This document shows positions 1-6,153 of a DNA stretch of 15,361 nucleotides, piece by piece (within the stretch, counting starts at the first letter, position 1; each line of letters begins with the position of its first letter). This DNA comes from Thiopontia sp964647745 (lineage in GTDB: Bacteria; Pseudomonadota; Gammaproteobacteria; GCF-002020875): contig CAZYJG010000033.1 in NCBI GenBank assembly GCA_964647745.1, forward strand, positions 1-15,361. Direction: 5' to 3'. Made by a program: the position numbers and the translations under genes. A model generated the notes under the pieces. That model saw nothing but the letters and a program-made list of their open reading frames with translations. It ran no database searches and was not told where the DNA came from.

Positions 1-302
1 CGATCGGCCTGCGCACGGGTCGCCTGCACCGCCGCCCCCTTGCTGCGGTTGAGGGTACGAAACTGAATGCCGGCACGGTCGGTCGCATGGGCCATGAACC
101 CGCCCAGCGCATCCACCTCCTTCACCAGGTGCCCCTTGCCGATGCCCCCAATCGCCGGGTTGCAGCTCATCTGCCCCAGGGTCTCGATGTTGTGGGTCAG
201 CAGCAGTGTCTGCACCCCGATACGCGCAGCCGCCAGTGCTGCCTCGGTACCGGCGTGACCGCCGCCGATCACGATCACATCTAATGTCTCAGGATAGTTC
301 AT
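1..302 (-). CDS. mnmG: MnmG (GidA) tRNA uridine-modifying enzyme, N-terminal part; gene continues beyond the window
   Basis: Reading the minus strand from the ATG at 302 gives a protein starting MNYPETLDVIVIGGGHAGTE. This has the FAD-binding GxGxxG loop (GGGHAG) near residues 13-18. It continues with LLLTHNIETLGQMSCNPAIG and a GIGKGHLVKEVDALGG stretch, which are hallmark MnmG sequences. Only about 100 residues of a protein that is usually around 630 are present, because the window ends. The MnmE-MnmG complex adds the carboxymethylaminomethyl group to U34 of certain tRNAs, using FAD and methylene-tetrahydrofolate, in the cytoplasm. The gene lies 9 bp downstream of the DUF218 gene on the same strand. 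A TATAAT on the minus strand at 316-311 overlaps that gene's stop codon, so an own promoter with a very short leader is possible but unsupported by a good -35. The identification is near certain. Confidence 0.97.
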   Translation of the reverse strand, partial: MNYPETLDVIVIGGGHAGTEAALAAARIGVQTLLLTHNIETLGQMSCNPAIGGIGKGHLVKEVDALGGFMAHATDRAGIQFRTLNRSKGAAVQATRAQAD

Positions 303-311
303 GGGGCGCGA

Positions 312-1142
312 TTATACGCTGTCGCCATAACGGATCTGATACCAGAGCATGCCCCCCCACTCATGAAGAAAGCTGACATTCTTGCTGAGTGCCCCTGCAC
401 TGGGGCGCCATTCCCCAAACCCTTGGTCCATTGCGCCGCGTGTTGTAAATGCGGTGGGGGCCGGGATGATCCGAATCCCCGCCATCTCCGGCGACTGGCG
501 AAAGACCCGCAGAGCGCGCGGCATATGGGAGGCGTGGGTGACCAGAATCAGGGTGGTCACCCCCCGCTCCCGGAGAATGGGCGGGACATAACGGGCATGC
601 TCCCAGGTATTGATGCTCTGATCCTCCTGCCACACCTCACTGACTGCAAAGTCTTGCCAGAGGCTCTCTGCCATCAGCTGAGACTCCGGCTTCTCCTCAT
701 CCAGTGGTCTCCCCCCGGTGACCAGGATCGGAAAACCGCTCTGTCTCTGAAGAGAGGCCCCATAGCGGAGGCGCTCTAGCGTCGATTTTCCAACCACATC
801 CCCCCCATACCCCAAGGCACCCTCTCTCCCCCCTTCGGGGGAATGCACCTTGTACTCCGGGGCTGTGGTATAGCGCCCTCCACCCAGCACCACGATGGCG
901 GCCATCTGATCCTCATGCACCACCGGAACCTGCTGCAACGGAGGGACCACCTCCAGCTGGGCTGCCAGCTGATACATCATCCAGGGGGTGCTGAAGAGAT
1001 AGAGCAGAAGCAGTGACGTGCCCACCAGAAAACGTGAGAGACGGCGCAGCCTGTAGAAGAGCAGGAGTGCCAGCAGTAGCAATAGCAGGATGCCGCCTGG
1101 GGGCATCAGCCAGGACTCAACCAACCGTATTGTCTCTACCAT
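312..1142 (-). CDS. DUF218 family (ElyC/SanA/YdcF-like) inner-membrane protein
   Basis: The product is 276 residues. The N-terminus carries two hydrophobic stretches, about residues 13-30 and 38-58, separated by an Arg-rich segment (YRLRRLSR), then a soluble domain. That domain shows DUF218 features: AAIVVLGGG near residue 83, the LVTGG strand, an INTWEHARY helix (the family's E/NT..NA region) and the LVTHASHMPRAL motif. E. coli ElyC, of similar layout, affects peptidoglycan and lipid-carrier metabolism at low temperature, but the enzymatic role of the family is poorly defined, so no reaction is assigned. The chosen ATG at 1142 has no close ribosome-binding site. The strong GAGGAG lies about 18 nt upstream, before a five-codon leader peptide that overlaps this start (see separate entry). 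mnmG follows 9 bp downstream on the same strand, which suggests co-transcription. Confidence 0.85.
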   Translation of the reverse strand: MVETIRLVESWLMPPGGILLLLLLALLLFYRLRRLSRFLVGTSLLLLYLFSTPWMMYQLAAQLEVVPPLQQVPVVHEDQMAAIVVLGGGRYTTAPEYKVHSPEGGREGALGYGGDVVGKSTLERLRYGASLQRQSGFPILVTGGRPLDEEKPESQLMAESLWQDFAVSEVWQEDQSINTWEHARYVPPILRERGVTTLILVTHASHMPRALRVFRQSPEMAGIRIIPAPTAFTTRGAMDQGFGEWRPSAGALSKNVSFLHEWGGMLWYQIRYGDSV

Positions 1143-1153
1143 CCGTTCACCAT
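1136..1153 (-). other. Possible five-codon leader peptide (MVNGW) overlapping the DUF218 start
   Basis: On the minus strand a strong Shine-Dalgarno (GAGGAG, about 1161-1166) sits 7 nt from an ATG at 1153. That ATG opens a frame of Met-Val-Asn-Gly-Trp followed by TAG. The stop overlaps the DUF218 start codon in the string ATGGTAG. The geometry suggests that ribosomes load at the short frame and re-initiate on the DUF218 gene. It could also be chance, with the downstream gene using the same Shine-Dalgarno at a long spacing. Confidence 0.35.
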
Positions 1154-1156
1154 CAA

Positions 1157-1184
1157 TTGTCTCCTCTCAACAGCTCTGTATAAT
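1157..1184 (+). promoter_or_regulatory. Sigma70-type promoter for mlaA
   Basis: TTGTCT at 1157-1162 and a perfect TATAAT at 1179-1184 are 16 bp apart. The predicted start near 1191 leaves a leader of about 40 nt before the mlaA ATG at 1230. The site is in the divergent gap between the DUF218 gene and mlaA, where a promoter is expected. Its -35 overlaps the Shine-Dalgarno region of the opposite-strand gene. Confidence 0.65.
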
Positions 1185-1229
1185 GGGTAGTCCGATCAAT
1201 AAATTATCCAGACTTGGCCGCCCCACATT

Positions 1230-2042
1230 ATGACCCCTGCCCTCAAACAGCTCCTCTCTGCCATACTACTGATTCCAGGGCTACTGCTGCTATCCACTAG
1301 CGCGTGGTCTGTCGAGACCCTCGATCCAGTCATTGTGATCGCCACTCCGGAAGAGGCGTTCGATGAGGAGTTCAACAGTGACCCCCTGGAGCGCTACAAC
1401 CGTGCGATGTTCGAGTTTAACGAGGAGCTTGATGAGGCCCTCATCAAGCCGGTTGCGGAAGGATACCATGACCTGCTCCCCGACCCGGTTGAGCGCAGCA
1501 TCAGCAACTTCTTCAGCAACCTGCGTGAACCCTTCAACATCCTCAACAACCTGCTGCAGTTCAAGATTGGGGATGCGGTCTCGGATACGGTCCGTTTTGG
1601 GCTCAATACCACCATCGGCATTGCAGGGCTCTTCGATGTGGCCACCAGTGCCGGGCTGGAAAAGCATGATGAGGACTTCGGTCAGACCCTGGCGGTCTGG
1701 GGTGTTGAGAGCGGCCCCTATTTTGTCATTCCCATCCTCGGCTCCAGTACGATTCGTGATGCCTTTGGAACCGCCACCGAGTTCTATATTGGAAACAATG
1801 TTGAGGTGAACGATACCCAGATCTTCAAGCCCACCGGCGAGATTGAGTCACAGGGTGCCGAGAATGCCGTTCTCATCACCCAGGGGATCAGCAAGCGTGC
1901 CGATCTGCTGGGCAAGAAGGAGATTGCAGACGCCGCAAGCTTTGACCCCTACACATTTCGCCGTGATGCCTATCTGCAGAAGCGTGAAGACCTGATCTTT
2001 GATGGAGATGTGCCACTGCCTGAGCTGCCTGAAGATCTCTGA
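1230..2042 (+). CDS. mlaA: MlaA (VacJ) family outer-membrane lipid-asymmetry protein, without a lipobox
   Basis: The product is 270 residues with strong MlaA features: DPLERYNRAMFEFNEELD near residues 51-68, an ISNFFSNLREP motif, NNLLQFK, RFGLNTTIGIAGLFDVA, and HDEDFGQTLAVWGVESGPYFVIPILGSS. MlaA, with an outer-membrane porin, removes misplaced phospholipids from the outer leaflet and passes them to MlaC. Residues 1-27 look like a signal peptide with a hydrophobic core (LLSAILLIPGLLLLS) and a SAWS-VE region suited to signal peptidase I. Unusually, the whole protein has no cysteine, so it cannot be lipidated like E. coli MlaA. The ATG at 1230 is the only sensible start: an in-frame TAA lies at 1200-1202 with no ATG, GTG or TTG between. 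The Shine-Dalgarno is weak. No mlaBCDEF genes are adjacent. Confidence 0.93.
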   Translation: MTPALKQLLSAILLIPGLLLLSTSAWSVETLDPVIVIATPEEAFDEEFNSDPLERYNRAMFEFNEELDEALIKPVAEGYHDLLPDPVERSISNFFSNLREPFNILNNLLQFKIGDAVSDTVRFGLNTTIGIAGLFDVATSAGLEKHDEDFGQTLAVWGVESGPYFVIPILGSSTIRDAFGTATEFYIGNNVEVNDTQIFKPTGEIESQGAENAVLITQGISKRADLLGKKEIADAASFDPYTFRRDAYLQKREDLIFDGDVPLPELPEDL

Positions 2043-2109
2043 CCGTAACGCCACCTGATGGAGGCAGAGCACTGGATCTTTCTGACCTGCTGAAGTTAGG
2101 CCACTATTC

Positions 2110-2457
2110 TCAGAGAATTTCCAGTACCGACTCGGGCGGCCTCCCCACGGCAGCCTTGCCCCCATGGACCACAATTGGGCGCTCAATCACCTTTGGGAAG
2201 GCGACCATCCTCTCGATCTGCTCCGCCCGGCTCAAGCCAGGCTGGTCCAGTCCCGCCTCCTTGTACTCTGCCTCTCCCTTGCGCATCAGCTCGGCAGGTT
2301 CCCTCCCCAGCATCGTCAGGATCTGATCAAGCTCCTCCACCGTTGGCGGGGCCTCCAGATAGCGGATTACATCCGGCTCAACCTGCTGTTGCTGAATCAG
2401 CTCCAGGGTGGCACGGGATTTGGAGCAGCGGGGGTTGTGGTAGATCTTTACACTCAT
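2110..2457 (-). CDS. arsC: ArsC-family (glutaredoxin-type) arsenate reductase-like protein
   Basis: The product is 115 residues, the usual length for single-domain ArsC/YfgD proteins. The N-terminal IYHNPRCSKSR places the catalytic cysteine at residue 11. The three arginines that bind the oxyanion in the R773 ArsC type appear at equivalent spacing: R59 (LMRKGE), R93 (ERPIVV) and R106 (VGRPPE). Family members reduce arsenate to arsenite with glutathione and glutaredoxin in the cytoplasm. No ars regulator or efflux pump is beside it, so a role in arsenic resistance is not shown, and it may be a housekeeping YfgD-type member. It is convergent with mlaA (67 bp between stops) and lies downstream of the glnK-amt terminator. 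Its Shine-Dalgarno is poor (an A/G-rich stretch directly before the ATG). Confidence 0.88.
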   Translation of the reverse strand: MSVKIYHNPRCSKSRATLELIQQQQVEPDVIRYLEAPPTVEELDQILTMLGREPAELMRKGEAEYKEAGLDQPGLSRAEQIERMVAFPKVIERPIVVHGGKAAVGRPPESVLEIL

Positions 2458-2489
2458 CTTCTTTTCAGTCTCACAATAAAAACCATGTA

Positions 2490-2519
2490 ATTATGTCAGG
2501 AATTATCCCCGCTTGTCGA
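2490..2519 (-). promoter_or_regulatory. Weak candidate promoter for arsC
   Basis: On the minus strand TCGACA (2519-2514) and CATAAT (2495-2490) are separated by 18 bp, in the gap between the amt terminator and arsC. This would give a leader of about 26 nt. The match is partial and rests mainly on position, since the preceding transcription unit appears to be terminated. Confidence 0.28.
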
Positions 2520-2524
2520 TAGAG

Positions 2525-2559
2525 AAAAAAAAGACCCAACCGATTGCTCGATTGGGTCT
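2525..2559 (-). terminator. Rho-independent terminator of the glnK-amt operon
   Basis: On the minus strand the arms AGACCCAA and TTGGGTCT (plus-strand positions 2532-2539 and 2552-2559) pair perfectly. They are extended by CGA/TCG after one mismatch, with a TTGC-sized loop at 2544-2547. The stem is followed directly on the minus strand by eight T residues (plus-strand A run 2525-2532). There is no T run on the other side, so the terminator is directional. It lies 75 bp after the amt stop codon. Confidence 0.9.
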
Positions 2560-2634
2560 CTCCATGGGCTTGAGGTGGTTACAGTTTGGAGACTGCCTCA
2601 TCTACCCCATGGTATAGACGAGTTTTGGGAGGTA

Positions 2635-3897
2635 TTACTTGCCTACATTGGTGAACTCGGGATAGGCCTCCAGTCCACACTCTGCCAGGTCTGCACCACT
2701 GTGCTCATCCTCTTCACTGATTCGGATCCCGATTATCATCTTGATCACGCCCCATACAATCAGGCTGGTACCAAAGACCCAGCCGAAGATGACTCCCGCT
2801 CCGGTCAACTGCCCAATAAAGGTTGCCCCATCATTGGTGAGTGGAACGATCATCAGGCCAAAGAAGCCGACCACGCCATGGACCGAGATGGCACCCACAG
2901 GGTCGTCAATTCTCAGCTTGTCCAGGGTGACAATGGAGAGGACCACAATCGTACCGGCGATGAAACCGAACAGGGTTGCCATCAGCGGTGTTGGGGTTGA
3001 GGGCTCAGCCGTAATGGCCACCAGCCCTGCCAGGGCACCATTCAGTGTCATGGTGAGATCCGCCTTGCCAAACATCATCCGGGCAAGCAGCAGTGCACCC
3101 ACGGCACCGCCCGCAGCTGCGGTATTGGTATTGAGGAAGACCATGGCGACGGAGTGGGCGCTGGCGATATCACCCAGCTTCAGAACCGAGCCGCCGTTGA
3201 AGCCGAACCACCCCATCCAGAGGATGAATGTACCCAGTGTCGCCAGTGGCAGATTGGCACCGGGGATTGCCCGAACCTCACCATTGGGGCCGTACTTGCC
3301 CTTGCGAGCACCCAGCAGGAGTACACCCGCCAGTGCCGCTGCAGCGCCTGCCATATGAACGATACCGGAGCCTGCAAAGTCACTGAACTCCAGGGTAAAC
3401 ATTCCAAAGACCTCCTGACCACCCCAGGTCCAGGACCCCTCCATCGGATAGATGACGCCGGTCATCACCACCGCAAAGGCGAGGAAGGCCCAGAGCTTCA
3501 TCCGCTCTGCCACCGCGCCGGAGACGATCGACATGGCGGTTGCCACGAAGACCACCTGGAAGAAGAAGTCGGAGGCACCAGAGTAGACCGAATCGCCGCC
3601 GAAGCCATTCTCGGCTGAGGCCTTCAAGGCATCCTCGACAAAGGTCTCTCCACCCATGATCCCGCTCAGGAAATAGCTGCCGCCATACATCAGCTCATAG
3701 CCCATCACCAGATACATGATGCAGGCAATCGCAAACAGTGCAACATTCTTGGTCAGAATCTCAGTTGTATTCTTGGAGCGCACCAGCCCCGCCTCCAGCA
3801 TCGCAAAGCCGGCGGCCATCCACATTACCAGTGCTCCGGATACCAGGAAATAGAAGGTATCCATCGCATATTGAAGTTCAAAAATTTGGTTTTCCAT
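2635..3897 (-). CDS. amt: Ammonium transporter, Amt family
   Basis: The product is 420 residues with about eleven hydrophobic segments. It channels ammonium (as NH3 or NH4+) across the inner membrane. Recognisable Amt features are the N-terminal AGFAMLEAGLVRSKN, the FFFQVVFVATAMSIVSGAVAER segment (residues 111-131), D173 and H181 in FSDFAGSGIVHMAG, the WFGFNGGS loop (230-237), and H340 in DDPVGAISVHG. D173, H181 and H340 correspond to the substrate-recruiting Asp and the pore twin-histidine pair of AmtB. The cytoplasmic tail ends in an acidic stretch. No cleavable signal peptide is evident. It follows glnK by 10 bp with a good Shine-Dalgarno (AGGGAG, 7 nt spacing), so the two are co-transcribed, and GlnK is expected to plug this channel when nitrogen is plentiful. 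Confidence 0.96.
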   Translation of the reverse strand: MENQIFELQYAMDTFYFLVSGALVMWMAAGFAMLEAGLVRSKNTTEILTKNVALFAIACIMYLVMGYELMYGGSYFLSGIMGGETFVEDALKASAENGFGGDSVYSGASDFFFQVVFVATAMSIVSGAVAERMKLWAFLAFAVVMTGVIYPMEGSWTWGGQEVFGMFTLEFSDFAGSGIVHMAGAAAALAGVLLLGARKGKYGPNGEVRAIPGANLPLATLGTFILWMGWFGFNGGSVLKLGDIASAHSVAMVFLNTNTAAAGGAVGALLLARMMFGKADLTMTLNGALAGLVAITAEPSTPTPLMATLFGFIAGTIVVLSIVTLDKLRIDDPVGAISVHGVVGFFGLMIVPLTNDGATFIGQLTGAGVIFGWVFGTSLIVWGVIKMIIGIRISEEDEHSGADLAECGLEAYPEFTNVGK

Positions 3898-3907
3898 TAT
3901 CAGCTCC

Positions 3908-4246
3908 CTAAATTGCCTCTCTGCCCGATTCGCCGGTGCGGATCCGGATCACCTCTTCCAGACTGCTCACAAAGATCTTTCCATCCCCAATCTTGTCGGT
4001 ATTGGCCGCACCCCGGATTGCCTCAATGGTGCGATCCAGCAGATCGGCGGGTATCGCAATCTCCATCTTCACCTTGGGAAGAAAATCGACGGTGTACTCC
4101 GCCCCTCGATACAGCTCGGTATGTCCCTTCTGGCGGCCAAACCCCTTGACCTCGGTAACCGTGACTCCATTCACTCCAATTTCGGAGAGTGCCTCGCGAA
4201 CATCATCCAGCTTGAAGGGCTTGATGATGGCTGTAACCATTTTCAT
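3908..4246 (-). CDS. glnK: PII nitrogen-regulatory protein GlnK
   Basis: The product is 112 residues, the standard PII length. It begins MKMVTAIIKPFKLDDVREAL and carries the T-loop TELYRGAEYTVDFLPK, with the uridylylation tyrosine at position 51, and the C-terminal KIGDGKIFV region that helps bind ATP. PII trimers sense 2-oxoglutarate and adenylate state, are uridylylated by GlnD, and control glutamine synthetase adenylylation, NtrB and Amt. Linkage to amt 10 bp downstream marks this copy as GlnK rather than GlnB. The ATG at 4246 has AAGGAG about 9 nt upstream. Expression probably depends on sigma54 and NtrC, from the promoter at 4308-4323 and the dyads at 4399-4447. Confidence 0.96.
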   Translation of the reverse strand: MKMVTAIIKPFKLDDVREALSEIGVNGVTVTEVKGFGRQKGHTELYRGAEYTVDFLPKVKMEIAIPADLLDRTIEAIRGAANTDKIGDGKIFVSSLEEVIRIRTGESGREAI

Positions 4247-4307
4247 ATTGTGTTACTCCTTGGTTGATCAATACGGTCCTCATTTAAAGAGGGGCTGACG
4301 GGGTAAT

Positions 4308-4323
4308 TGCAACCACCGTGCCA
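4308..4323 (-). promoter_or_regulatory. Sigma54 promoter of glnK-amt
   Basis: The minus strand reads TGGCAC-GGTGG-TTGCA, a full match to the sigma54 -24/-12 consensus TGGCAC-N5-TTGCW with correct spacing. Counting 12 bp from the conserved C places the start near 4297, giving a 50-nt leader before the glnK ATG. Paired NtrC-like dyads lie upstream. Confidence 0.93.
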
Positions 4324-4398
4324 ATCTTAAAAAAAGCATATATTTCATGCTGTTAATCAAATATTGTGCTTGCATCAAGTGGATCACTCAGATGGATG

Positions 4399-4415
4399 CG
4401 CACCATCGGGGAGCA
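4399..4415. promoter_or_regulatory. NtrC-like dyad, glnK proximal site
   Basis: CGCACCA-TCG-GGGAGCA matches 11 of 14 half-site positions of the NtrC consensus TGCACYA-N3-TRGTGCA. Its centre at 4407 is about -110 from the predicted glnK start and 32 bp (three helical turns) from the next site. Spacing and position match the classical high-affinity NtrC pair of E. coli glnAp2. Confidence 0.65.
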
Positions 4416-4430
4416 CAGGGCGCTCCATGA

Positions 4431-4447
4431 TGCACAAGATGGGTGCC
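4431..4447. promoter_or_regulatory. NtrC-like dyad, glnK distal site
   Basis: TGCACAA-GAT-GGGTGCC matches 11 of 14 half-site positions of the NtrC consensus. Its centre at 4439 is about -142 relative to the glnK start. It forms a same-face pair with the site at 4399-4415. Confidence 0.68.
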
Positions 4448-4470
4448 CTCCCATGGATCACCCCCCTCTC

Positions 4471-4487
4471 TGCACCAAAATTTGGCA
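4471..4487. promoter_or_regulatory. NtrC-like dyad on the narK side of the divergent region
   Basis: TGCACCA-AAA-TTTGGCA has a perfect left half-site and a poor right one (4 of 7), 11 of 14 in all. Its centre at 4479 is about -155 from the predicted narK start and 31 bp from the weaker dyad at 4502-4518. It could serve narK, glnK or both. Confidence 0.5.
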
Positions 4488-4501
4488 TAACGCGTGGTTT
4501 A

Positions 4502-4518
4502 TTGGCCATCGCTGTGCA
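4502..4518. promoter_or_regulatory. Weak NtrC-like dyad nearer narK
   Basis: TTGGCCA-TCG-CTGTGCA keeps the GTGCA half-site but matches only 9 of 14 positions. It is listed because it lies 31 bp from the better site at 4471-4487, repeating the pair geometry seen at glnK and nirB. Its centre is near -124 from the predicted narK start. Confidence 0.3.
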
Positions 4519-4607
4519 GTGACCCCGCCCTATCCGGCATTCAGCCTGTTGGGTCCATGCACACAGACCCGTTGATTAACAAAGTGTTACCAGGCTGCCC
4601 GTAGTTG

Positions 4608-4623
4608 TGGCACGGCTATTGCT
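4608..4623 (+). promoter_or_regulatory. Sigma54 promoter of narK
   Basis: TGGCAC-GGCTA-TTGCT matches the sigma54 consensus in full with correct spacing. The predicted start near 4634 leaves a 50-nt leader before the ATG at 4684. It diverges from the glnK sigma54 promoter, about 340 bp between predicted starts, with the NtrC-like dyads between them. Confidence 0.92.
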
Positions 4624-4683
4624 ATCTCCAACCAATAGAGGACAACCACCTGCCAATCAGAATCGGATCTCAGGAGACAAGCC

Positions 4684-6153
4684 ATGAAAACAGGAAGTAT
4701 CAATCTGCTCTCTTTCAGCGGGAAGAGCAAAATCCTCCACCTCAGCTGGATCGCCTTCTTTATCACCTTTGTCATCTGGTTCAACCATGCACCACTGATG
4801 GCGGCCATTCGTGAACAGTTTGGCCTCACCCCACAGGAGGTGAAGACGCTGCTGATTCTCAATGTGGCCCTAACCATCCCTGCCAGAATCATCATCGGAA
4901 TGCTGGTCGACAAATTTGGTCCCAGGATCATCTACTCCATTCTGCTGGCGGTTTCCGGGGTGCTCTGTTTTCTCTATGCACTGGCCGACAGCTATGAGAC
5001 GTTGGCGATCACCCGATTCCTGATGGGCTTTGTCGGTGCCGGTTTTGTCATTGGCATCCGCATGGTCAGTGAGTGGTTCCCCGCCCGGGAGGTGGGGGTT
5101 GCCGAGGGGATCTATGGTGGATGGGGAAATTTTGGCTCTGCTGCCGCAGCAATGACACTCCCCACCCTTGCACTGCTGTTCGGTGGTGAGGATGGATGGC
5201 GCTATGCCATTGGCTCAACCGGGGCCATCGCCATTGTCTACTCCTTTGTCTACTACCTGAATGTCAGCAATACCCCAAAGGGGTCCACCTACTTCAAGCC
5301 CAAGAAATCCGGGGCAATGGAGGTATCCAGCAGAGGCGACCTGGTTCTCTACCTGGTCATGAACCTGCCGATGTATGGGGCACTGGCAGTGCTCAACTGG
5401 AAATTGAGCCCGGCCAATCTGGGCCTTTATGGAGAGGAGATCTCCCTGCTTGTCTATGGTCTGCTCTGCTCACTCTATCTGATCCAGACCTTCAAGGTGC
5501 TGCAGCTCAATCGCCATGTGTTGAAGGGGGATGTTCCCGAGATTGACCGCTACTCATTCAAACAGGTGGCCATGCTTGATCTCTCCTACATGGTGACCTT
5601 CGGATCGGAGCTGGCTGTGGTCTCCATGCTCCCCCTCTTCTTCCTCGACACCTTTGAGATTACACCGGTACTGGCTGGCATGGTGGCCTCCGGATTTGCC
5701 TTCATGAACCTGGTTGCCCGTCCCAGTGGCGGACTGCTTAGTGATCGCTTTGGACGCAAGGCAACACTCTCCATCCTGCTACTGGGGCTCTCGGTTGGCT
5801 ACTTTATCCTGAGCCATATCGATGCGACCTGGGCACTGCCCGTTGCAGTTGCTGCAACCATGGCCTGCTCCTTCTTTGTTCAGGCTGGAGAGGGGGCTGT
5901 GTTTGCGATGGTTCCACTGGTGAAGCGCCGTATGACCGGACAGGTTGCGGGAATGGCAGGGGCCTATGGTAATGTGGGTGCTGTGATCTTCCTGACTGTA
6001 CTCTCCTTCGTCGAGCCCACATTTTTCTTCCTGACAATTGCCGCCGCTGCACTGGTGGTCCTGATCCTGATCCAGTTCTTTCTTGAGGAGCCGGAAGGGC
6101 ACATGGCAGAGGTACTGCCGGATGGAACAGTTGAACTGATTGAGGTGAAATAG
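4684..6153 (+). CDS. narK: Nitrate/nitrite transporter, NNP (NarK/NasA) family of the MFS
   Basis: The product is 489 residues with about twelve membrane helices. Both nitrate-nitrite-porter signatures are visible: GGWGNFGSAAA in helix 5 and AGAYGNVGAVIF in helix 11. The two substrate-binding arginines expected of NarK proteins are seen as R68 in TIPARIIIGMLVDKFGPR and R346 in NLVARPSGGLLSDRFGRK. The MFS loop motif D-x-F-G-R occurs in each half. It should import nitrate across the inner membrane for assimilation, given the nirBD and nasA genes downstream. In Pseudomonas clusters of this order the equivalent gene is often called nasA. The ATG has AGGAG 7 nt upstream and a sigma54 promoter 50 nt beyond that. 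The stop codon directly abuts the start of the kinase gene. Confidence 0.95.
   Translation: MKTGSINLLSFSGKSKILHLSWIAFFITFVIWFNHAPLMAAIREQFGLTPQEVKTLLILNVALTIPARIIIGMLVDKFGPRIIYSILLAVSGVLCFLYALADSYETLAITRFLMGFVGAGFVIGIRMVSEWFPAREVGVAEGIYGGWGNFGSAAAAMTLPTLALLFGGEDGWRYAIGSTGAIAIVYSFVYYLNVSNTPKGSTYFKPKKSGAMEVSSRGDLVLYLVMNLPMYGALAVLNWKLSPANLGLYGEEISLLVYGLLCSLYLIQTFKVLQLNRHVLKGDVPEIDRYSFKQVAMLDLSYMVTFGSELAVVSMLPLFFLDTFEITPVLAGMVASGFAFMNLVARPSGGLLSDRFGRKATLSILLLGLSVGYFILSHIDATWALPVAVAATMACSFFVQAGEGAVFAMVPLVKRRMTGQVAGMAGAYGNVGAVIFLTVLSFVEPTFFFLTIAAAALVVLILIQFFLEEPEGHMAEVLPDGTVELIEVK

Noticed and set aside
361..779. Plus- and minus-strand frames overlapping the DUF218 gene
   Set aside because: They lie within a recognisable coding gene, and their translations are low-complexity and match no family.
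1290..1809. Alternative frames inside mlaA
   Set aside because: MlaA motifs run unbroken in the 1230-2042 frame, and the overlapping translations are Ser/Arg-rich out-of-frame products.
2043..2109. Bidirectional terminator between convergent mlaA and arsC
   Set aside because: I looked for a stem with a T run on either side and found none convincing.
2575..3618. Plus-strand frames opposite amt
   Set aside because: They are antisense shadows of a clearly conserved Amt protein with no ribosome-binding sites or recognisable domains.
4366..4575. Short frame in the glnK-narK divergent region
   Set aside because: It coincides with the NtrC-like dyads, its translation is not protein-like, and it has no convincing Shine-Dalgarno. 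The region is better explained as regulatory.
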